The notes under the pieces were generated by a model, which saw only the letters and a list, made by a program, of their open reading frames with translations, was not told the DNA's origin and did not search any database. This document shows, piece after piece, positions 52,426-62,125 of a stretch of DNA of 64,000 bases. Every line of letters begins with the position of its first letter. Position 1 is the stretch's first letter. Position numbers and translations under genes: made by a program. Where the stretch lies: NCBI RefSeq assembly GCF_003732265.1, contig NZ_MOBK01000011.1:186001-250000 (forward strand). Direction: 5' to 3'. This stretch comes from Pseudomonas brassicacearum (GTDB lineage: Bacteria; Pseudomonadota; Gammaproteobacteria; Pseudomonadales; Pseudomonadaceae).

Positions 52426-54738
52426 ATGGACAACAGCCCTAGCAACTACGTCGAACGTCCTCTGCAAACGCACGTGTATCAACAGCACAGCGAAGACAGG
52501 GACACCATTGATCTGCTCAAACTGTGGAGAGTGATCTGGCGCGCGAAATGGAAAATCGGCTGGCTGGTCGTGCTCAGCGTTGCCCTGGCGGTGGTGGCCG
52601 TCTCGCTGATCACCCCGCAATACATCGGCAGCACCACGTTGCTGTTCAACGACAAGACGCCGCCGCTGATGTCCTTCCAGCAAGTGAAGGATTCAGGCAC
52701 CAACGCCACCGACTACTTGCAGACCCAACAGGCCCTCCTCGAATCACGGGACCTGGCCGAGCGAGCAGTGAAAAAACTCGCCCTCACCACTAACCCGATC
52801 ACCGACCCGCGCCAGCAGCCGGCGCCGTGGTTCACGCCGCGCAAATGGCTGGCGGACCTCAACCTTGATCAGTGGATACCCGGACTGGGCATGCTGTTGC
52901 CGGTGAAGGACGCGCCCACCGAGGAAGACGTGTTCAATCAGGTCACGCAAAACCTGATGCTGCACACCACCGTCAAGTTTGTCGGCAAAAGCCAACTGCT
53001 GAACATCGAGGTCGAGCTGCCGGACCCTGATCTCGCCGCCGCGGTGGCCAACGCACTGGCCCAGGGCTTTACCGACAGCCAGATCGACACCAGCGAAAAA
53101 TCTTCGCAGACCACCACCGCGTGGATGAACACCCGACTGGTCGACTTGCGCAACAACCTGCGCGTGGCCGAGAAAAAACTTCAGGGCTACCGCGAAGAGC
53201 AAGGGCTGGTCGATGTCGGTGGGGTCTCCACCATCAGCGCCAACGAACTGGAGGCTACCGGCAGCCGCATGGTCGACGCCCGCCGCACCCGCGCTGAAGC
53301 CGAGAGTGAATACCGTCAGGCCAAGGCCTTGAGCACTGGCGACCTGAGTCGGCTTTCCAGCGTACCCGCCGTGTTGTCCAACCCGCTGGTCCAGCAATTC
53401 CAGGCGGACCGGGCCAAAGCGCAAGCCAAGGTCGATGAGTTGTCGGGGCGCTATGGGCCGAAACATCCGAGCCTGATTTCCGCGCAGTCCGAATTGCGCG
53501 CCGCCACCACCGCCCTGCAATTGCAGGTGCAGCAAGTGGTCGCCGGGATCGAGCGGCAATACCAACTCGCCTCGGCCAGCGAAGCCTCGATCCGCCAATC
53601 GTTCAACAGCAACAAAGCGCAGATCCAGGACATCGCGCGCAAAGAGTTTCAATTGCGCGAGTTCCAGCGTGAGGTCGACAGCACCCGTGCGCTGTACGAA
53701 ACCTTCGTCACTCGCTTGAAGGAAACCGCCGCCACCGCCGACATGGACTCGACCAAAGTGCGCATCGTCGACCCGGCGATTGTGCCGATGGAAGCCAGCA
53801 AGCCACGCAAAACGTTGATCGTGGGCATTGTCGGGTTGCTGGCCGCGCTGATTGGCGTTGCGCTGGCCCTGCTGTTCGACAGCCTGAGCAACACCTTCAA
53901 GACCGACGAGACCATCGAGAGCACGCTCAATATTCCACTGCTCAGCGTCGTACCGTTGGTGATGAAGAAAAGCCGCCGGCAACTGGCGCGGTTGTTCGAG
54001 GACAACGACAACCCGCGTTTTTCCGAGACCATTCGCAACCTGCGCACCTGGTTGATGTTGCAAAGCAGCGAGATGCCGTCGCAGGTGGTGCTGGTGACCT
54101 CGACCGTGGCCGGCGAGGGCAAAAGCACCATCGCCAACAACCTCGCCAGCTCGCTCACCTCCCTTGAGCGGGTGCTGCTGATCGATGCCGACATGCGTCA
54201 GCCGACCCTTTCGCTGAACTTCGACTTCCCGCCGGACAGTCCGGGACTGGCGAATGTGATTGCGGGCACGGCACGGCTCGAAGACTGCATCGTGTCGGTG
54301 GGCAACCTGGACTTGCTGCCGGCCGGGAGAATGCTGCAACCCTCGGTGGACTTGTTCACCGCGCCGCGCCTGCCGTCCCCCGCCGACGCGCTCAATCCGG
54401 CACGCCAGCCTCCGCCTCAGGACTTGCTCAGCTCGCCGCGTATGGCGCGGATGCTCGAAGCACTGAAATCGCGTTACCGCCACATCATCATCGACTCGCC
54501 GCCGGCGGAGATGATCAGCGATGCGTTGCTGCTGGCCCAGCATTCGGACGCCGTGATCTACGTGGTCAAGGCCGACAGCACGCCGATCAGCCAGGTGCAA
54601 AGGGGCATCGCGATGCTGCAACAAAGCCACGTGCCGGTGTTCGGCACCGTGCTCAACCAGGTCGACCTGCGCAAGGCGCGCAAGTACGGCTACAACCACT
54701 CCCGCACCTTCTATAACTACGACTTCGCGCCCCGGTAA
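52426..54738 (+). CDS. Wzc-like tyrosine autokinase and co-polymerase
   Basis: 770 residues. The N-terminal Wzz domain has one helix (WLVVLSVALAVVAVSLI, residues ~45-61) and a second before the kinase (LIVGIVGLLAALIGVALALL); between them lies a coiled coil. The kinase has Walker A VAGEGKSTIANN (Lys566), Walker A-prime LLIDADMRQP (Asp587) and Walker B IIIDSPP. The C-terminus is Tyr-rich (KYGYNHSRTFYNYDFAPR), the autophosphorylation cluster. It sets chain length and controls polymerisation in the inner membrane. No separate phosphatase gene of the Wzb type is seen. Confidence 0.93.
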   Translation: MDNSPSNYVERPLQTHVYQQHSEDRDTIDLLKLWRVIWRAKWKIGWLVVLSVALAVVAVSLITPQYIGSTTLLFNDKTPPLMSFQQVKDSGTNATDYLQTQQALLESRDLAERAVKKLALTTNPITDPRQQPAPWFTPRKWLADLNLDQWIPGLGMLLPVKDAPTEEDVFNQVTQNLMLHTTVKFVGKSQLLNIEVELPDPDLAAAVANALAQGFTDSQIDTSEKSSQTTTAWMNTRLVDLRNNLRVAEKKLQGYREEQGLVDVGGVSTISANELEATGSRMVDARRTRAEAESEYRQAKALSTGDLSRLSSVPAVLSNPLVQQFQADRAKAQAKVDELSGRYGPKHPSLISAQSELRAATTALQLQVQQVVAGIERQYQLASASEASIRQSFNSNKAQIQDIARKEFQLREFQREVDSTRALYETFVTRLKETAATADMDSTKVRIVDPAIVPMEASKPRKTLIVGIVGLLAALIGVALALLFDSLSNTFKTDETIESTLNIPLLSVVPLVMKKSRRQLARLFEDNDNPRFSETIRNLRTWLMLQSSEMPSQVVLVTSTVAGEGKSTIANNLASSLTSLERVLLIDADMRQPTLSLNFDFPPDSPGLANVIAGTARLEDCIVSVGNLDLLPAGRMLQPSVDLFTAPRLPSPADALNPARQPPPQDLLSSPRMARMLEALKSRYRHIIIDSPPAEMISDALLLAQHSDAVIYVVKADSTPISQVQRGIAMLQQSHVPVFGTVLNQVDLRKARKYGYNHSRTFYNYDFAPR

Positions 54739-54787
54739 TGTGTGGTGATGGGGTCTGTAGCCAGGAGGCTTCTGTGAACAGGAGGCT

Positions 54788-54924
54788 TCTGTGGCGAGGG
54801 GGCTTGCCCCCGTTCGGCGGCGAAGCCGTCGTAAAACCATTCAGCGCAGTTTTATCTGAACGGCAGCGGTGACTGGTCTTTCAGCGCCGCTGCGCCGCCC
54901 AACGGGGGCAAGCCCCCTCGCCAC
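54788..54924. repeat. REP doublet inside exopolysaccharide operon
   Basis: TGTGGCGAGGGGGCTTGCCC (from 54790) and GGGCAAGCCCCCTCGCCAC (54906-54924) form an inverted pair of the same type as at 1941. A short repeat AGGAGGCTTCTGTG occurs twice just before it (54763 and 54780). Confidence 0.88.
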
Positions 54925-55125
54925 CGGAGCCCCCCAGCCACGGAAGCCCCCTCGCCACAGGTACGTGCCACACCGCAGTTATCCGCCATAACAAAAAGCT
55001 GCTTCACCTCTGCCAAAACAAAAACAACTGCTTCACCTCTGCCGAGCTACGGAAAAGCCTGCGGGAGCCACGCCGTGTCCGCCCGTTTAATGCTGGAGCA
55101 TTACTTCTGCCTTGAGGTCAAGCTC
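54925..55125. repeat. Spacer before the WcaJ-like gene, with direct repeat
   Basis: The 387-base gap after the kinase gene ends here. CTGCTTCACCTCTGCC occurs twice, at 54999-55014 and 55028-55043, 29 bases apart. No RNA gene or promoter is certain. The gap with its REP doublet may lower expression of the following genes, unless antitermination by the RfaH-type protein carries polymerase through. Confidence 0.5.
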
Positions 55126-56517
55126 ATGACACCGCTCTATACCGCTCACCTGACCCACCGCCGAGGCCTGACGTTCTGGGGTCAGTGGGTCTGCGCAATG
55201 ACGCTGACCATCGGGCTGCTGATGCTGCTCGTACTGTGGCGCGTCGGCTACCTGACCAGCGATTACCGGATCCTGATCATTCTGACCGTGCTCGGCTCGG
55301 TGCCGATCTACAGCCTGATGCAGGTCTACCACAAGCGTCATGGCTTGCTGGTCGGGCTCGGTCGATTGCTGGCCGGCTGGCTGATCCTGCTGGCTGTGCT
55401 GGCGGCCATTGCCTTCATCACCCAGACCAGTGCGACGTACTCGCGTCAGGTCATCATGGTCTGGGCGGTGATGGGGTTTCTGGTCCAGGCGTTGAGTTTC
55501 CTGCCCCTGCATTACTTCGCCCGGTTGCATTCGCGCATGGTCTGCAAGGAACGCCGGTCGGTGATCATCGGCACCTGCCCGACCGCCCATGAACTGGCGA
55601 AAAAACTCTCCCAACCGAACCGCGCGCTGGTCCTGGGTTTTATTGCCGCCGCCGACGACAGCGGCCCGGCACCAAGCATTCTGCCGTTGCTGGGGCGGGT
55701 CGACGGGATTCGCGAGATCATCACCCGCCTGTCCGTGCGACGCGTCTACATTGTCCTGACGATGGCGCACGCCGCGACCATCGAAGCGCTGTACATCGAC
55801 TTGCTGGACATGAACGTCGACGTGGTCTGGATCCCGGATTTCGGCAGCATGGTGCTGCTCAACCATTCGATCTCGGAAATCGAGCGGATGCCGGCGATCT
55901 ACCTCAACGAAAGCCTGATCAGCTCGCACCCCGCCAGCCTGTTTTGCAAGGACCTGTTCGAACGCAGCCTCGCGGCCACAGCCCTGATTGTGCTCAGTCC
56001 GCTGCTGCTGGTGGTCGCGGCCGCCGTCAAGTTGAGTTCCCCGGGTCCGGTGTTGTTCAAGCAAAACCGCCACGGCTGCAACGGCGAAGTGATCAAGGTC
56101 TGGAAGTTTCGCTCGATGCGCGTCCACGACGACCGCGAGGTGCGCCAGGCCACCCGCGAAGACGATCGCGTCACGCCGGTCGGGCGCTTCCTGCGCCGCA
56201 GTTCCATCGACGAATTGCCGCAGCTGTTCAACGTGCTGTTCGGTCAAATGGCCCTGGTCGGCCCGCGCCCGCATGCCGTCACTCACAACATTTACTACAC
56301 CGGCAAAGTCCGCGCCTACATGGCCCGCCATCGCCTCAAGCCGGGGATCACCGGGCTGGCGCAAGTAACCGGGCATCGCGGCGAAACCGAGACCGTGGAA
56401 AAGATGCAGCTGCGCGTGGCCCAGGACCTCAACTACATCAACCAATGGTCGCTGTGGCTGGACATCAAGATTCTGATCAAGACGCCCTTCACGTTGTTTT
56501 CGAAAAACATCTACTGA
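55126..56517 (+). CDS. Undecaprenyl-phosphate glycosyl-1-phosphate transferase (WcaJ-like)
   Basis: 463 residues. Four or five hydrophobic helices at the N-terminus, a Rossmann-like CoA-binding region (VIIGTCPTAHELAKKL), then the C-terminal bacterial sugar transferase domain: LSSPGPVLFKQNRHGCNGEV, KFRSMRVHD, SSIDELPQLFNVLFGQMALV and PRPHA. It attaches the first sugar phosphate to undecaprenyl phosphate, starting the repeat unit. ATG 55126 has AGGTCA upstream; GTG 55075 is an alternative. It is the initiating enzyme of this locus. Confidence 0.92.
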   Translation: MTPLYTAHLTHRRGLTFWGQWVCAMTLTIGLLMLLVLWRVGYLTSDYRILIILTVLGSVPIYSLMQVYHKRHGLLVGLGRLLAGWLILLAVLAAIAFITQTSATYSRQVIMVWAVMGFLVQALSFLPLHYFARLHSRMVCKERRSVIIGTCPTAHELAKKLSQPNRALVLGFIAAADDSGPAPSILPLLGRVDGIREIITRLSVRRVYIVLTMAHAATIEALYIDLLDMNVDVVWIPDFGSMVLLNHSISEIERMPAIYLNESLISSHPASLFCKDLFERSLAATALIVLSPLLLVVAAAVKLSSPGPVLFKQNRHGCNGEVIKVWKFRSMRVHDDREVRQATREDDRVTPVGRFLRRSSIDELPQLFNVLFGQMALVGPRPHAVTHNIYYTGKVRAYMARHRLKPGITGLAQVTGHRGETETVEKMQLRVAQDLNYINQWSLWLDIKILIKTPFTLFSKNIY

Positions 56518-56547
56518 CGCCCTGCTTCGACTCCCCGAGGTTTGATC

Positions 56548-57888
56548 ATGAATGTGAGCGTATTCGGTATTGGTTATGTGGGCCTGGTCCAGGGCGCCGC
56601 GCTGGCAGAAGTCGGCCATAACGTGATGTGCGTGGATGTCGACGCCGCCAAGGTCGAGGCCCTCAAGGACGGCACCTTGCCGATCTACGAGCCGGGCCTG
56701 AAAGCCCTGGTGCGCGACAACTACCAGAGCGGTCGCCTGCAATTCGGCACCGACCTGGCCAGCGCCGTGTTGCATGGCGATGTGTTGTTGATCGCCGTTG
56801 GCACGCCGCCTGACGAAGACGGTTCGGCAGACCTGAAGTACGTCCTGAGCGTGGCGCAAACCATCGCGCAGAACATGGATCGCCATCAGATCATCGTCGA
56901 CAAATCCACCGTGCCGGTCGGCACGGGCGACCTGGTCCGCGAACGCATCGAGCAGGTGCTGGCCGATAACGGTCGCAGCCACCTGACCTTCGACGTGGTC
57001 TCCAATCCGGAATTTCTCAAGGAAGGCTGTGCGGTAGAAGACTGCATGCGCCCGGACCGGATCGTCATCGGCACCGACAGCCCGCGCGCCGAAGAAGTCA
57101 TGCGAGAGCTGTACGAACCGTTCAATCGCAATCGCGAAAAGATCATCGTCATGGACATTCGCAGCGCCGAGCTGACCAAGTACGCGGCCAATTGCATGCT
57201 GGCAACCAAGATCAGCTTCATGAACGAAATGGCCAACATCGCCGAAAAGCTCGGCGCCGACATTGAAATGGTCCGCCACGGTATCGGTTCCGATCCGCGC
57301 ATTGTTTATCAATTTATCTACCCCGGCCTCGGCTACGGCGGCTCGTGTTTTCCCAAGGACGTGAAGGCGCTGATTCACGCCGCCACCAGCGTCGACATCG
57401 ATGCACGGGTGCTCAAGGCCGTGGAGTCGCGCAACAACGAGCAGAAAACCACCCTCTACAGCAAGATTTTCAATCACTTCGACGGCGCCCTGCGCGGCAA
57501 GACCTTCGCCCTGTGGGGCTTGAGTTTCAAACCCAACACCGACGACATGCGCGAAGCCCCCAGCCGGGTCTTGATGGAAGCCTTGTGGCACGCCGGCGCA
57601 AGCGTCCAGGCCTACGACCCGAAAGCCATGGAGGAAACCCAGCGCATTTACGGCTCGCGCGACGATCTGACCCTGGCAGGCACCAAGGAAGCGGCGCTGA
57701 AAAATGCCGACGCCTTGATCATCGTGACCGAGTGGCAAGCGTTCCGCGCACCGGACTTCGACCTGATCAGCCGACAGCTCAAGCAACCGCTGATTTTTGA
57801 CGGACGCAACCTGTTCGACCCGCAACGCTTGAGCAAGCGTGGCTTCACCTACGTGTCCGTGGGCCGTCAGACCCACGCCGTTATCTGA
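56548..57888 (+). CDS. ugd: UDP-glucose 6-dehydrogenase
   Basis: 446 residues. MNVSVFGIGYVGLVQGAALA is the NAD-binding start; the catalytic Cys267 lies in GYGGSCFPKDVKAL. It oxidises UDP-glucose to UDP-glucuronate with two NAD+. A GDP-mannose dehydrogenase (AlgD) has a similar fold and cannot be fully excluded; the general pattern and VKALIHAA fit either. ATG 56548 is preferred over TTG 56542. Together with the epimerase gene it points to a uronic-acid-containing polymer. Confidence 0.82.
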   Translation: MNVSVFGIGYVGLVQGAALAEVGHNVMCVDVDAAKVEALKDGTLPIYEPGLKALVRDNYQSGRLQFGTDLASAVLHGDVLLIAVGTPPDEDGSADLKYVLSVAQTIAQNMDRHQIIVDKSTVPVGTGDLVRERIEQVLADNGRSHLTFDVVSNPEFLKEGCAVEDCMRPDRIVIGTDSPRAEEVMRELYEPFNRNREKIIVMDIRSAELTKYAANCMLATKISFMNEMANIAEKLGADIEMVRHGIGSDPRIVYQFIYPGLGYGGSCFPKDVKALIHAATSVDIDARVLKAVESRNNEQKTTLYSKIFNHFDGALRGKTFALWGLSFKPNTDDMREAPSRVLMEALWHAGASVQAYDPKAMEETQRIYGSRDDLTLAGTKEAALKNADALIIVTEWQAFRAPDFDLISRQLKQPLIFDGRNLFDPQRLSKRGFTYVSVGRQTHAVI

Positions 57889-57901
57889 AGGGAGTCAGGC
57901 C

Positions 57902-58606
57902 ATGATCACGCTGAAAATTATCAGGCATTACTCACCGACGTTGCTGGAGGCCAGCCAGGCGTATTCCTTCATTAATTTCGCGTCCATTGGCAGCCTGATC
58001 AAACACACCCCAGGCACCGTCGCCTACTTTTGTGACGGCATGCTGATGTCGGCGTTCATGTCGCGGGTCACCGGGCGCAACGTTGGCCGGGTCAGTTTCG
58101 ACTTCACTTCCATCGCTCATCCGGTGCTGGGCAGCGCCGAGCAACAGGGCAAACGGGTGTATTTCGTCGGTGCCCGGCAGGACGAACTGGAGCTGTTCAT
58201 CAGCAAGATCAAGGCGCGCTACCCGCAACTGATCATCGCCGGCTATCACAACGGCTATTTCGATGCGGCCCAGGCCGAGGGCATTCAGGCCGAGATCTGC
58301 CGCAGCGAAGCGAACATCCTCATCGTCGGCCTCGGCGCCGGATTGCAGGAGCAGTTCGAGCAGGACGCGCAGCGCTCGGGCTTTCGCGGTGTTGCCTTTA
58401 CCTGTGGCGGGTTCATTCGCCAGGAGGCCATGGCCACGCATCAGTACTACCCGGCGGCGATCGATCGCCTGCACCTGCGTGCGTTCTATCGCATGTACCG
58501 CGAGCCGCACACCATCAAGCGCTACCTCGTCGACTACCCGAGCAATTTCTTGCAGCTGCTGGCGATGGTCGTTCGGCGCGAAGTCAGCATCAGTGTCGGG
58601 GAATGA
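57902..58606 (+). CDS. WecG/TagA/CpsF-family glycosyltransferase
   Basis: 234 residues. YFCDGMLMSAFMSRVTGRNV and VYFVGARQDELELFISKIKA fit the GT26 family, which adds ManNAc(A) or glucose-type residues to lipid carriers. IIAGYHNGYFD and LIVGLGAGLQEQF are typical. It is cytosolic, membrane-associated. GGGAG stands before the ATG at 57902, 13 bases after the dehydrogenase stop. Its stop overlaps the next start (ATGA). Confidence 0.88.
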   Translation: MITLKIIRHYSPTLLEASQAYSFINFASIGSLIKHTPGTVAYFCDGMLMSAFMSRVTGRNVGRVSFDFTSIAHPVLGSAEQQGKRVYFVGARQDELELFISKIKARYPQLIIAGYHNGYFDAAQAEGIQAEICRSEANILIVGLGAGLQEQFEQDAQRSGFRGVAFTCGGFIRQEAMATHQYYPAAIDRLHLRAFYRMYREPHTIKRYLVDYPSNFLQLLAMVVRREVSISVGE

Positions 58607-59691
58607 CCATGCACATTCTGTTCATCCTCAAGGATTTCACCTCGGGCGGTGGCGTCGAGCGCGTGCAGCAGCGCTTGTCCGAGCAGTTTCTCAAGGACGG
58701 CCAACGGGTGAGCTTCTTCGTCATTAATGGCGACACGCCGGACACTGAAGGCGTGCAAAGCCTCAATGACGGCGGTGGCAGCGGTGTGTGGGGGATGCTC
58801 AAATCGATCGTCCAGTTGCGCCGGCTGATTCGCCGCGAAGGCATCACCCACCTGATTTCCGCCAAAGAGCAGGCCAACCTGTGCACGTGGTTCGCCACCC
58901 TCGGCAGCTCCTGCAAGGTGATCTATAGCCGCCACGCCTCATTCGATTGCACGGAACAGAAAACCGGCCCCGCCAGCCTGCGCCTGCTCTACGCGCTGTA
59001 CCTGTGTGGCAGCGGCAAGGTGGTGGCGGTGTCCACCGCGCTGCGCCAGTCGCTGGCCGAAATGATGCCGTGGGGTCAGCAGCGCATCCGTTATTGCCCG
59101 AACGCGGTCATCACCGATCAACTCCTGCGCGCCGCCAAGGGGCCGTTGCCCACGGAAGTCCCCCGCAATTACTGGCTGGGCCTGGGCCGGTTGGTCGAAC
59201 CCAAAGGCTTCAACCTGCTGCTCGACGCCTACGCCATGGCCCTGCAAAGCGAAGCGGTGCCGGACCTGGTGATCGCGGGTGACGGCCCGTTGCGCGAAGC
59301 CCTGATCATTCAGGCAAACCGTCTGGGGATTTCGCATCGGGTGCATTTCACCGGGTTCCTGAGCAACCCCTATCCCCTGCTCAAACAGGCACGACTGTTC
59401 ATTCTCAGCTCGTTGCACGAAGGCATGCCGACCGTGCTGATCGAGGCCTTGGCGCTGGGTACGCCAGTACTGGCTAGCGACTGTGAGACCGGACCCCGGG
59501 AACTGCTGGACCACGGTCGACTCGGCCAACTGGTCAACGTCAACGACGTACCCGCATTGGCCGAAGGCATGTTGCAAAGCCTGTTTTTGCAGGGTCAGGT
59601 GGCGATCAGCGGGGAAATGATCAGTGACGCGATTCGCCAGTACACCAGCCAGGACGCCGCGCAGGCGTATTACCAGGTATGGAACCAATGA
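58603..59691 (+). CDS. GT4-family glycosyltransferase
   Basis: 362 residues, GT-B fold. FILKDFTSGGGVERVQQRLS is the acceptor-side start, GRLVEPKGFNLLLDAY and the ESEF-like SSLHEGMPTVLIEALALGTPV are donor-site motifs. It transfers a nucleotide sugar to the growing lipid-linked repeat unit. Starts at 58603 and 58609 are both possible. The start overlaps the previous stop, and the end overlaps the next gene by four bases: tight translational coupling. Confidence 0.9.
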   Translation: MTMHILFILKDFTSGGGVERVQQRLSEQFLKDGQRVSFFVINGDTPDTEGVQSLNDGGGSGVWGMLKSIVQLRRLIRREGITHLISAKEQANLCTWFATLGSSCKVIYSRHASFDCTEQKTGPASLRLLYALYLCGSGKVVAVSTALRQSLAEMMPWGQQRIRYCPNAVITDQLLRAAKGPLPTEVPRNYWLGLGRLVEPKGFNLLLDAYAMALQSEAVPDLVIAGDGPLREALIIQANRLGISHRVHFTGFLSNPYPLLKQARLFILSSLHEGMPTVLIEALALGTPVLASDCETGPRELLDHGRLGQLVNVNDVPALAEGMLQSLFLQGQVAISGEMISDAIRQYTSQDAAQAYYQVWNQ

Positions 59692-60800
59692 AAAAGCTGC
59701 TGATTATCCTTCACGACCTCAGCGCCGGCGGGGCGGAAAAAATGATGACGCGCCTGGCCGGTGCGTTGGTGGACGCGGGCAATGATGTGACCCTGCTGAT
59801 GCTCACGGGCGGCGGCATCAACGCGGCGTCCCTCGACCCACGGGTGAAAAAGGTTGAACTGGGCAGCCCGCGCAGCTCAAGGGCAGTGCCGGCGCTGGCG
59901 CGTTTCCTTCGGCAAAACCGTTTCGATGCACAGCTGGCGGCGCTGACGCACGTCAACGTGGTGGCGATCGTTGCCGCCGCGCTGTCGGGGACGCTGGCCC
60001 GGTTGCACGTCAGCGAGCGCAATGCGTTTTCCCACGACAAGCACGTCAACCCCGACCTCATGGTGCGAATCGCTTACCGCGTAGCGCCGCTGTTGTATCG
60101 GCTGATTCCCAACCCGGTGATTTGCGTGTCACGCGGCGTCGCCCAGGACCTGATCGACACGACTATTGCGCGCCGACAGGATGTGACCATCGCCGACAAC
60201 CCGGTGCTCGACAACGACTTTCGCGACAAGCCGCCACGCCCACCCAGCCATCGCTGGCTGCTGGAAGCGTCGAGCCCGGTGATTGTCGCCGTGGGTCGCC
60301 TGGCGCCGCAAAAAGGTTTCGACACCTTGATCACCGCGTTCGCCGCGCTGCCGAATCGCAAGGCACGCCTGATCATTTTTGGCGAAGGCGTGCTGCGCGA
60401 TCGTTTGCTGGCGCAGGCACGCAAGCTGGGGGTAGAGGATCGGGTCGACCTGCCGGGTTACACCCATGAGCCGATGGCGGAAGTGGCAGCGGCCGATTGC
60501 TTCGTGTTGTCGTCGCGTTTCGAAGGCAGCCCCAACGCGCTGGTCGAAGCCTTGTCCACCGGCACGCGGGTGGTCTCGACCCGTTGCCCCCACGGCCCGC
60601 AAGACATCCTGATCAATGGCGTCGTCGCCCCCCTCGTGGCGGTCGACGACCCGATTGCGCTGTCGCAGGCGATTGCCCTGCAACTCACCACCCCTCGCGA
60701 TGTACACCGCCAGGCCCGCCTCGATGCGGCGGCCCGGTTCATGAACGCCAGCGCAGTGAAAACCTACCTCACCGCCCTGCTCGGGAGCCCCTCGCCATGA
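59688..60800 (+). CDS. GT4-family glycosyltransferase
   Basis: 370 residues. MKKLLIILHDLSAGGAEKMM is the usual GT4 start; VGRLAPQKGFDTLITAFAAL and SRFEGSPNALVEALSTGTRV hold the donor motifs. HGPQDILINGVVAPLV is a typical C-terminal segment. ATG 59688 overlaps the previous stop (ATGA); ATG 59679 is an in-frame alternative. Its stop overlaps the polymerase start at 60797. The sugar is unknown. Confidence 0.9.
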   Translation: MKKLLIILHDLSAGGAEKMMTRLAGALVDAGNDVTLLMLTGGGINAASLDPRVKKVELGSPRSSRAVPALARFLRQNRFDAQLAALTHVNVVAIVAAALSGTLARLHVSERNAFSHDKHVNPDLMVRIAYRVAPLLYRLIPNPVICVSRGVAQDLIDTTIARRQDVTIADNPVLDNDFRDKPPRPPSHRWLLEASSPVIVAVGRLAPQKGFDTLITAFAALPNRKARLIIFGEGVLRDRLLAQARKLGVEDRVDLPGYTHEPMAEVAAADCFVLSSRFEGSPNALVEALSTGTRVVSTRCPHGPQDILINGVVAPLVAVDDPIALSQAIALQLTTPRDVHRQARLDAAARFMNASAVKTYLTALLGSPSP

Positions 60801-62110
60801 ACAGACTGGAGATCCGCTATTCCACCCTGCGTGACGGCTTCACCTTGTTCGGCGTGCTGTTTTACATCCAGGTGATTTCGTTTGTCCTCGGTTTGGGCAG
60901 TGCTTCGAGTTTCGACGACATCGACAAAGACCTCGAAGGCAACGTGGCCAACCAGGTCTGCGGCCTGATCACGCTGCTGGTGCCGTTGTATTTCTTCATC
61001 CGCAACAAGGTGTTCCTCAGCAAAAGTTTCTACCGCGGCAACTTCTTTCTGCTGCTGTTCCTGCTCTGTGTGATCGCCTCCATCGGCTGGTCCTTCGACC
61101 CGATGCTCAGCCTCAAACGCTTTGTCGCGATGATCAGCGTGGTGTTTTTTGCAGGCTTCATCGCCTACAACTACAGCCTCGAAAAAATCACCTTCATGCT
61201 CGGCTGTGCCATTGGCGCGGCGGCGTTGATCGGCTTGATTCTCGCGCTGGTGATGCCCAGTGCCGCGTTCGTTTCCGGCGGCATTCGCGAAGGCGCGTTC
61301 AAGGGGATTTTCATGGAGAAGAATGCCGGCGCACGGATCAACGCCATCGCGATCCTGTTGCTGCTGCCGATGATTCGCCAGCGCAACCGCTGGGCACTGT
61401 TCTGCTCGTTCTTCTCGCTGATTGCCATCTTGCTCGCCCAATCTGCGACCGGGGTGGTGCTGGTGATTGCCGGCACCATCAGCTACTGGTATTTCCTGAC
61501 GCTGATCCGTCTGCGCATGAACCGATCGCAGCTGTTGTTCCTCGGTTGCACCCTCCTCTACCTGCTGGTGTGCCTGTTCCTCTACAGCAACTTTGCGGTG
61601 TTGCTGGAGATGGCCGGGCGTGACCCGTCACTTACCGACCGAACGATGATCTGGGAACTGCTCGGGCCATTTGTCGACGATCAATACCTCAAGGGCTACG
61701 GCTTCGGCGCCTTCTGGTCCAGCCCCGATGCCGCCGCGTTCATCAAGCGTTGGGGTTACATCGGCAACGCCCACAGCGGCTACATGGAAACGCTGCTCAA
61801 TGGCGGCATCATCCAGCTGGCCGCGCTGGCGCTGCTGCTCGGTGAAGCGCTGCTCAAACAGTACCGGGCCGTGACGGCGAACCAGTCTGCACAGTTTCGC
61901 GCCAGCGCCCTGGTGATCATCGGTCTGTTCGTCGTCACCAATTACGTGGCGTACGTGATTCCCAACTACCGCTCTGCCGAGTTCCTGGTGTTCTGCACCC
62001 TGGCCCTGTCCTTCCGGCATCACCACGCGACTGCCCCCGAATTGTCACCGACAACGCTGCGTCAACCTCCGTCTGGCCGAGCATTCCCGCGCGATTCAGC
62101 CAACGCTTGA
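60797..62110 (+). CDS. O-antigen ligase/polymerase-like (Wzy)
   Basis: 437 residues, about ten hydrophobic helices and a large periplasmic loop (MEMAGRDPSLTDRTMIWELL to the NAHSGYMETLLNGG segment). HSGYMETLLNGG and the GRxxxW-like RTMIWELLG fit the Wzy_C/O-antigen ligase fold. It polymerises repeat units at the periplasmic side of the inner membrane. The hydrophilic C-terminal tail (HHHATAPELSPTT...) is about 35 residues. The start overlaps the preceding stop (ATGA). Confidence 0.88.
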   Translation: MNRLEIRYSTLRDGFTLFGVLFYIQVISFVLGLGSASSFDDIDKDLEGNVANQVCGLITLLVPLYFFIRNKVFLSKSFYRGNFFLLLFLLCVIASIGWSFDPMLSLKRFVAMISVVFFAGFIAYNYSLEKITFMLGCAIGAAALIGLILALVMPSAAFVSGGIREGAFKGIFMEKNAGARINAIAILLLLPMIRQRNRWALFCSFFSLIAILLAQSATGVVLVIAGTISYWYFLTLIRLRMNRSQLLFLGCTLLYLLVCLFLYSNFAVLLEMAGRDPSLTDRTMIWELLGPFVDDQYLKGYGFGAFWSSPDAAAFIKRWGYIGNAHSGYMETLLNGGIIQLAALALLLGEALLKQYRAVTANQSAQFRASALVIIGLFVVTNYVAYVIPNYRSAEFLVFCTLALSFRHHHATAPELSPTTLRQPPSGRAFPRDSANA

Positions 62111-62125
62111 AAAGGAGAAACACCC

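Noticed and set aside
52744-54840. 698-codon minus-strand open frame
   Set aside because: Antisense of the Wzc-like gene, no recognisable domain, no ribosome site.
55087-57876. 929-codon minus-strand open frame
   Set aside because: Overlaps the WcaJ-like and ugd genes completely; composition (His/Gln/Arg rich) is typical of antisense frames in GC-rich DNA.
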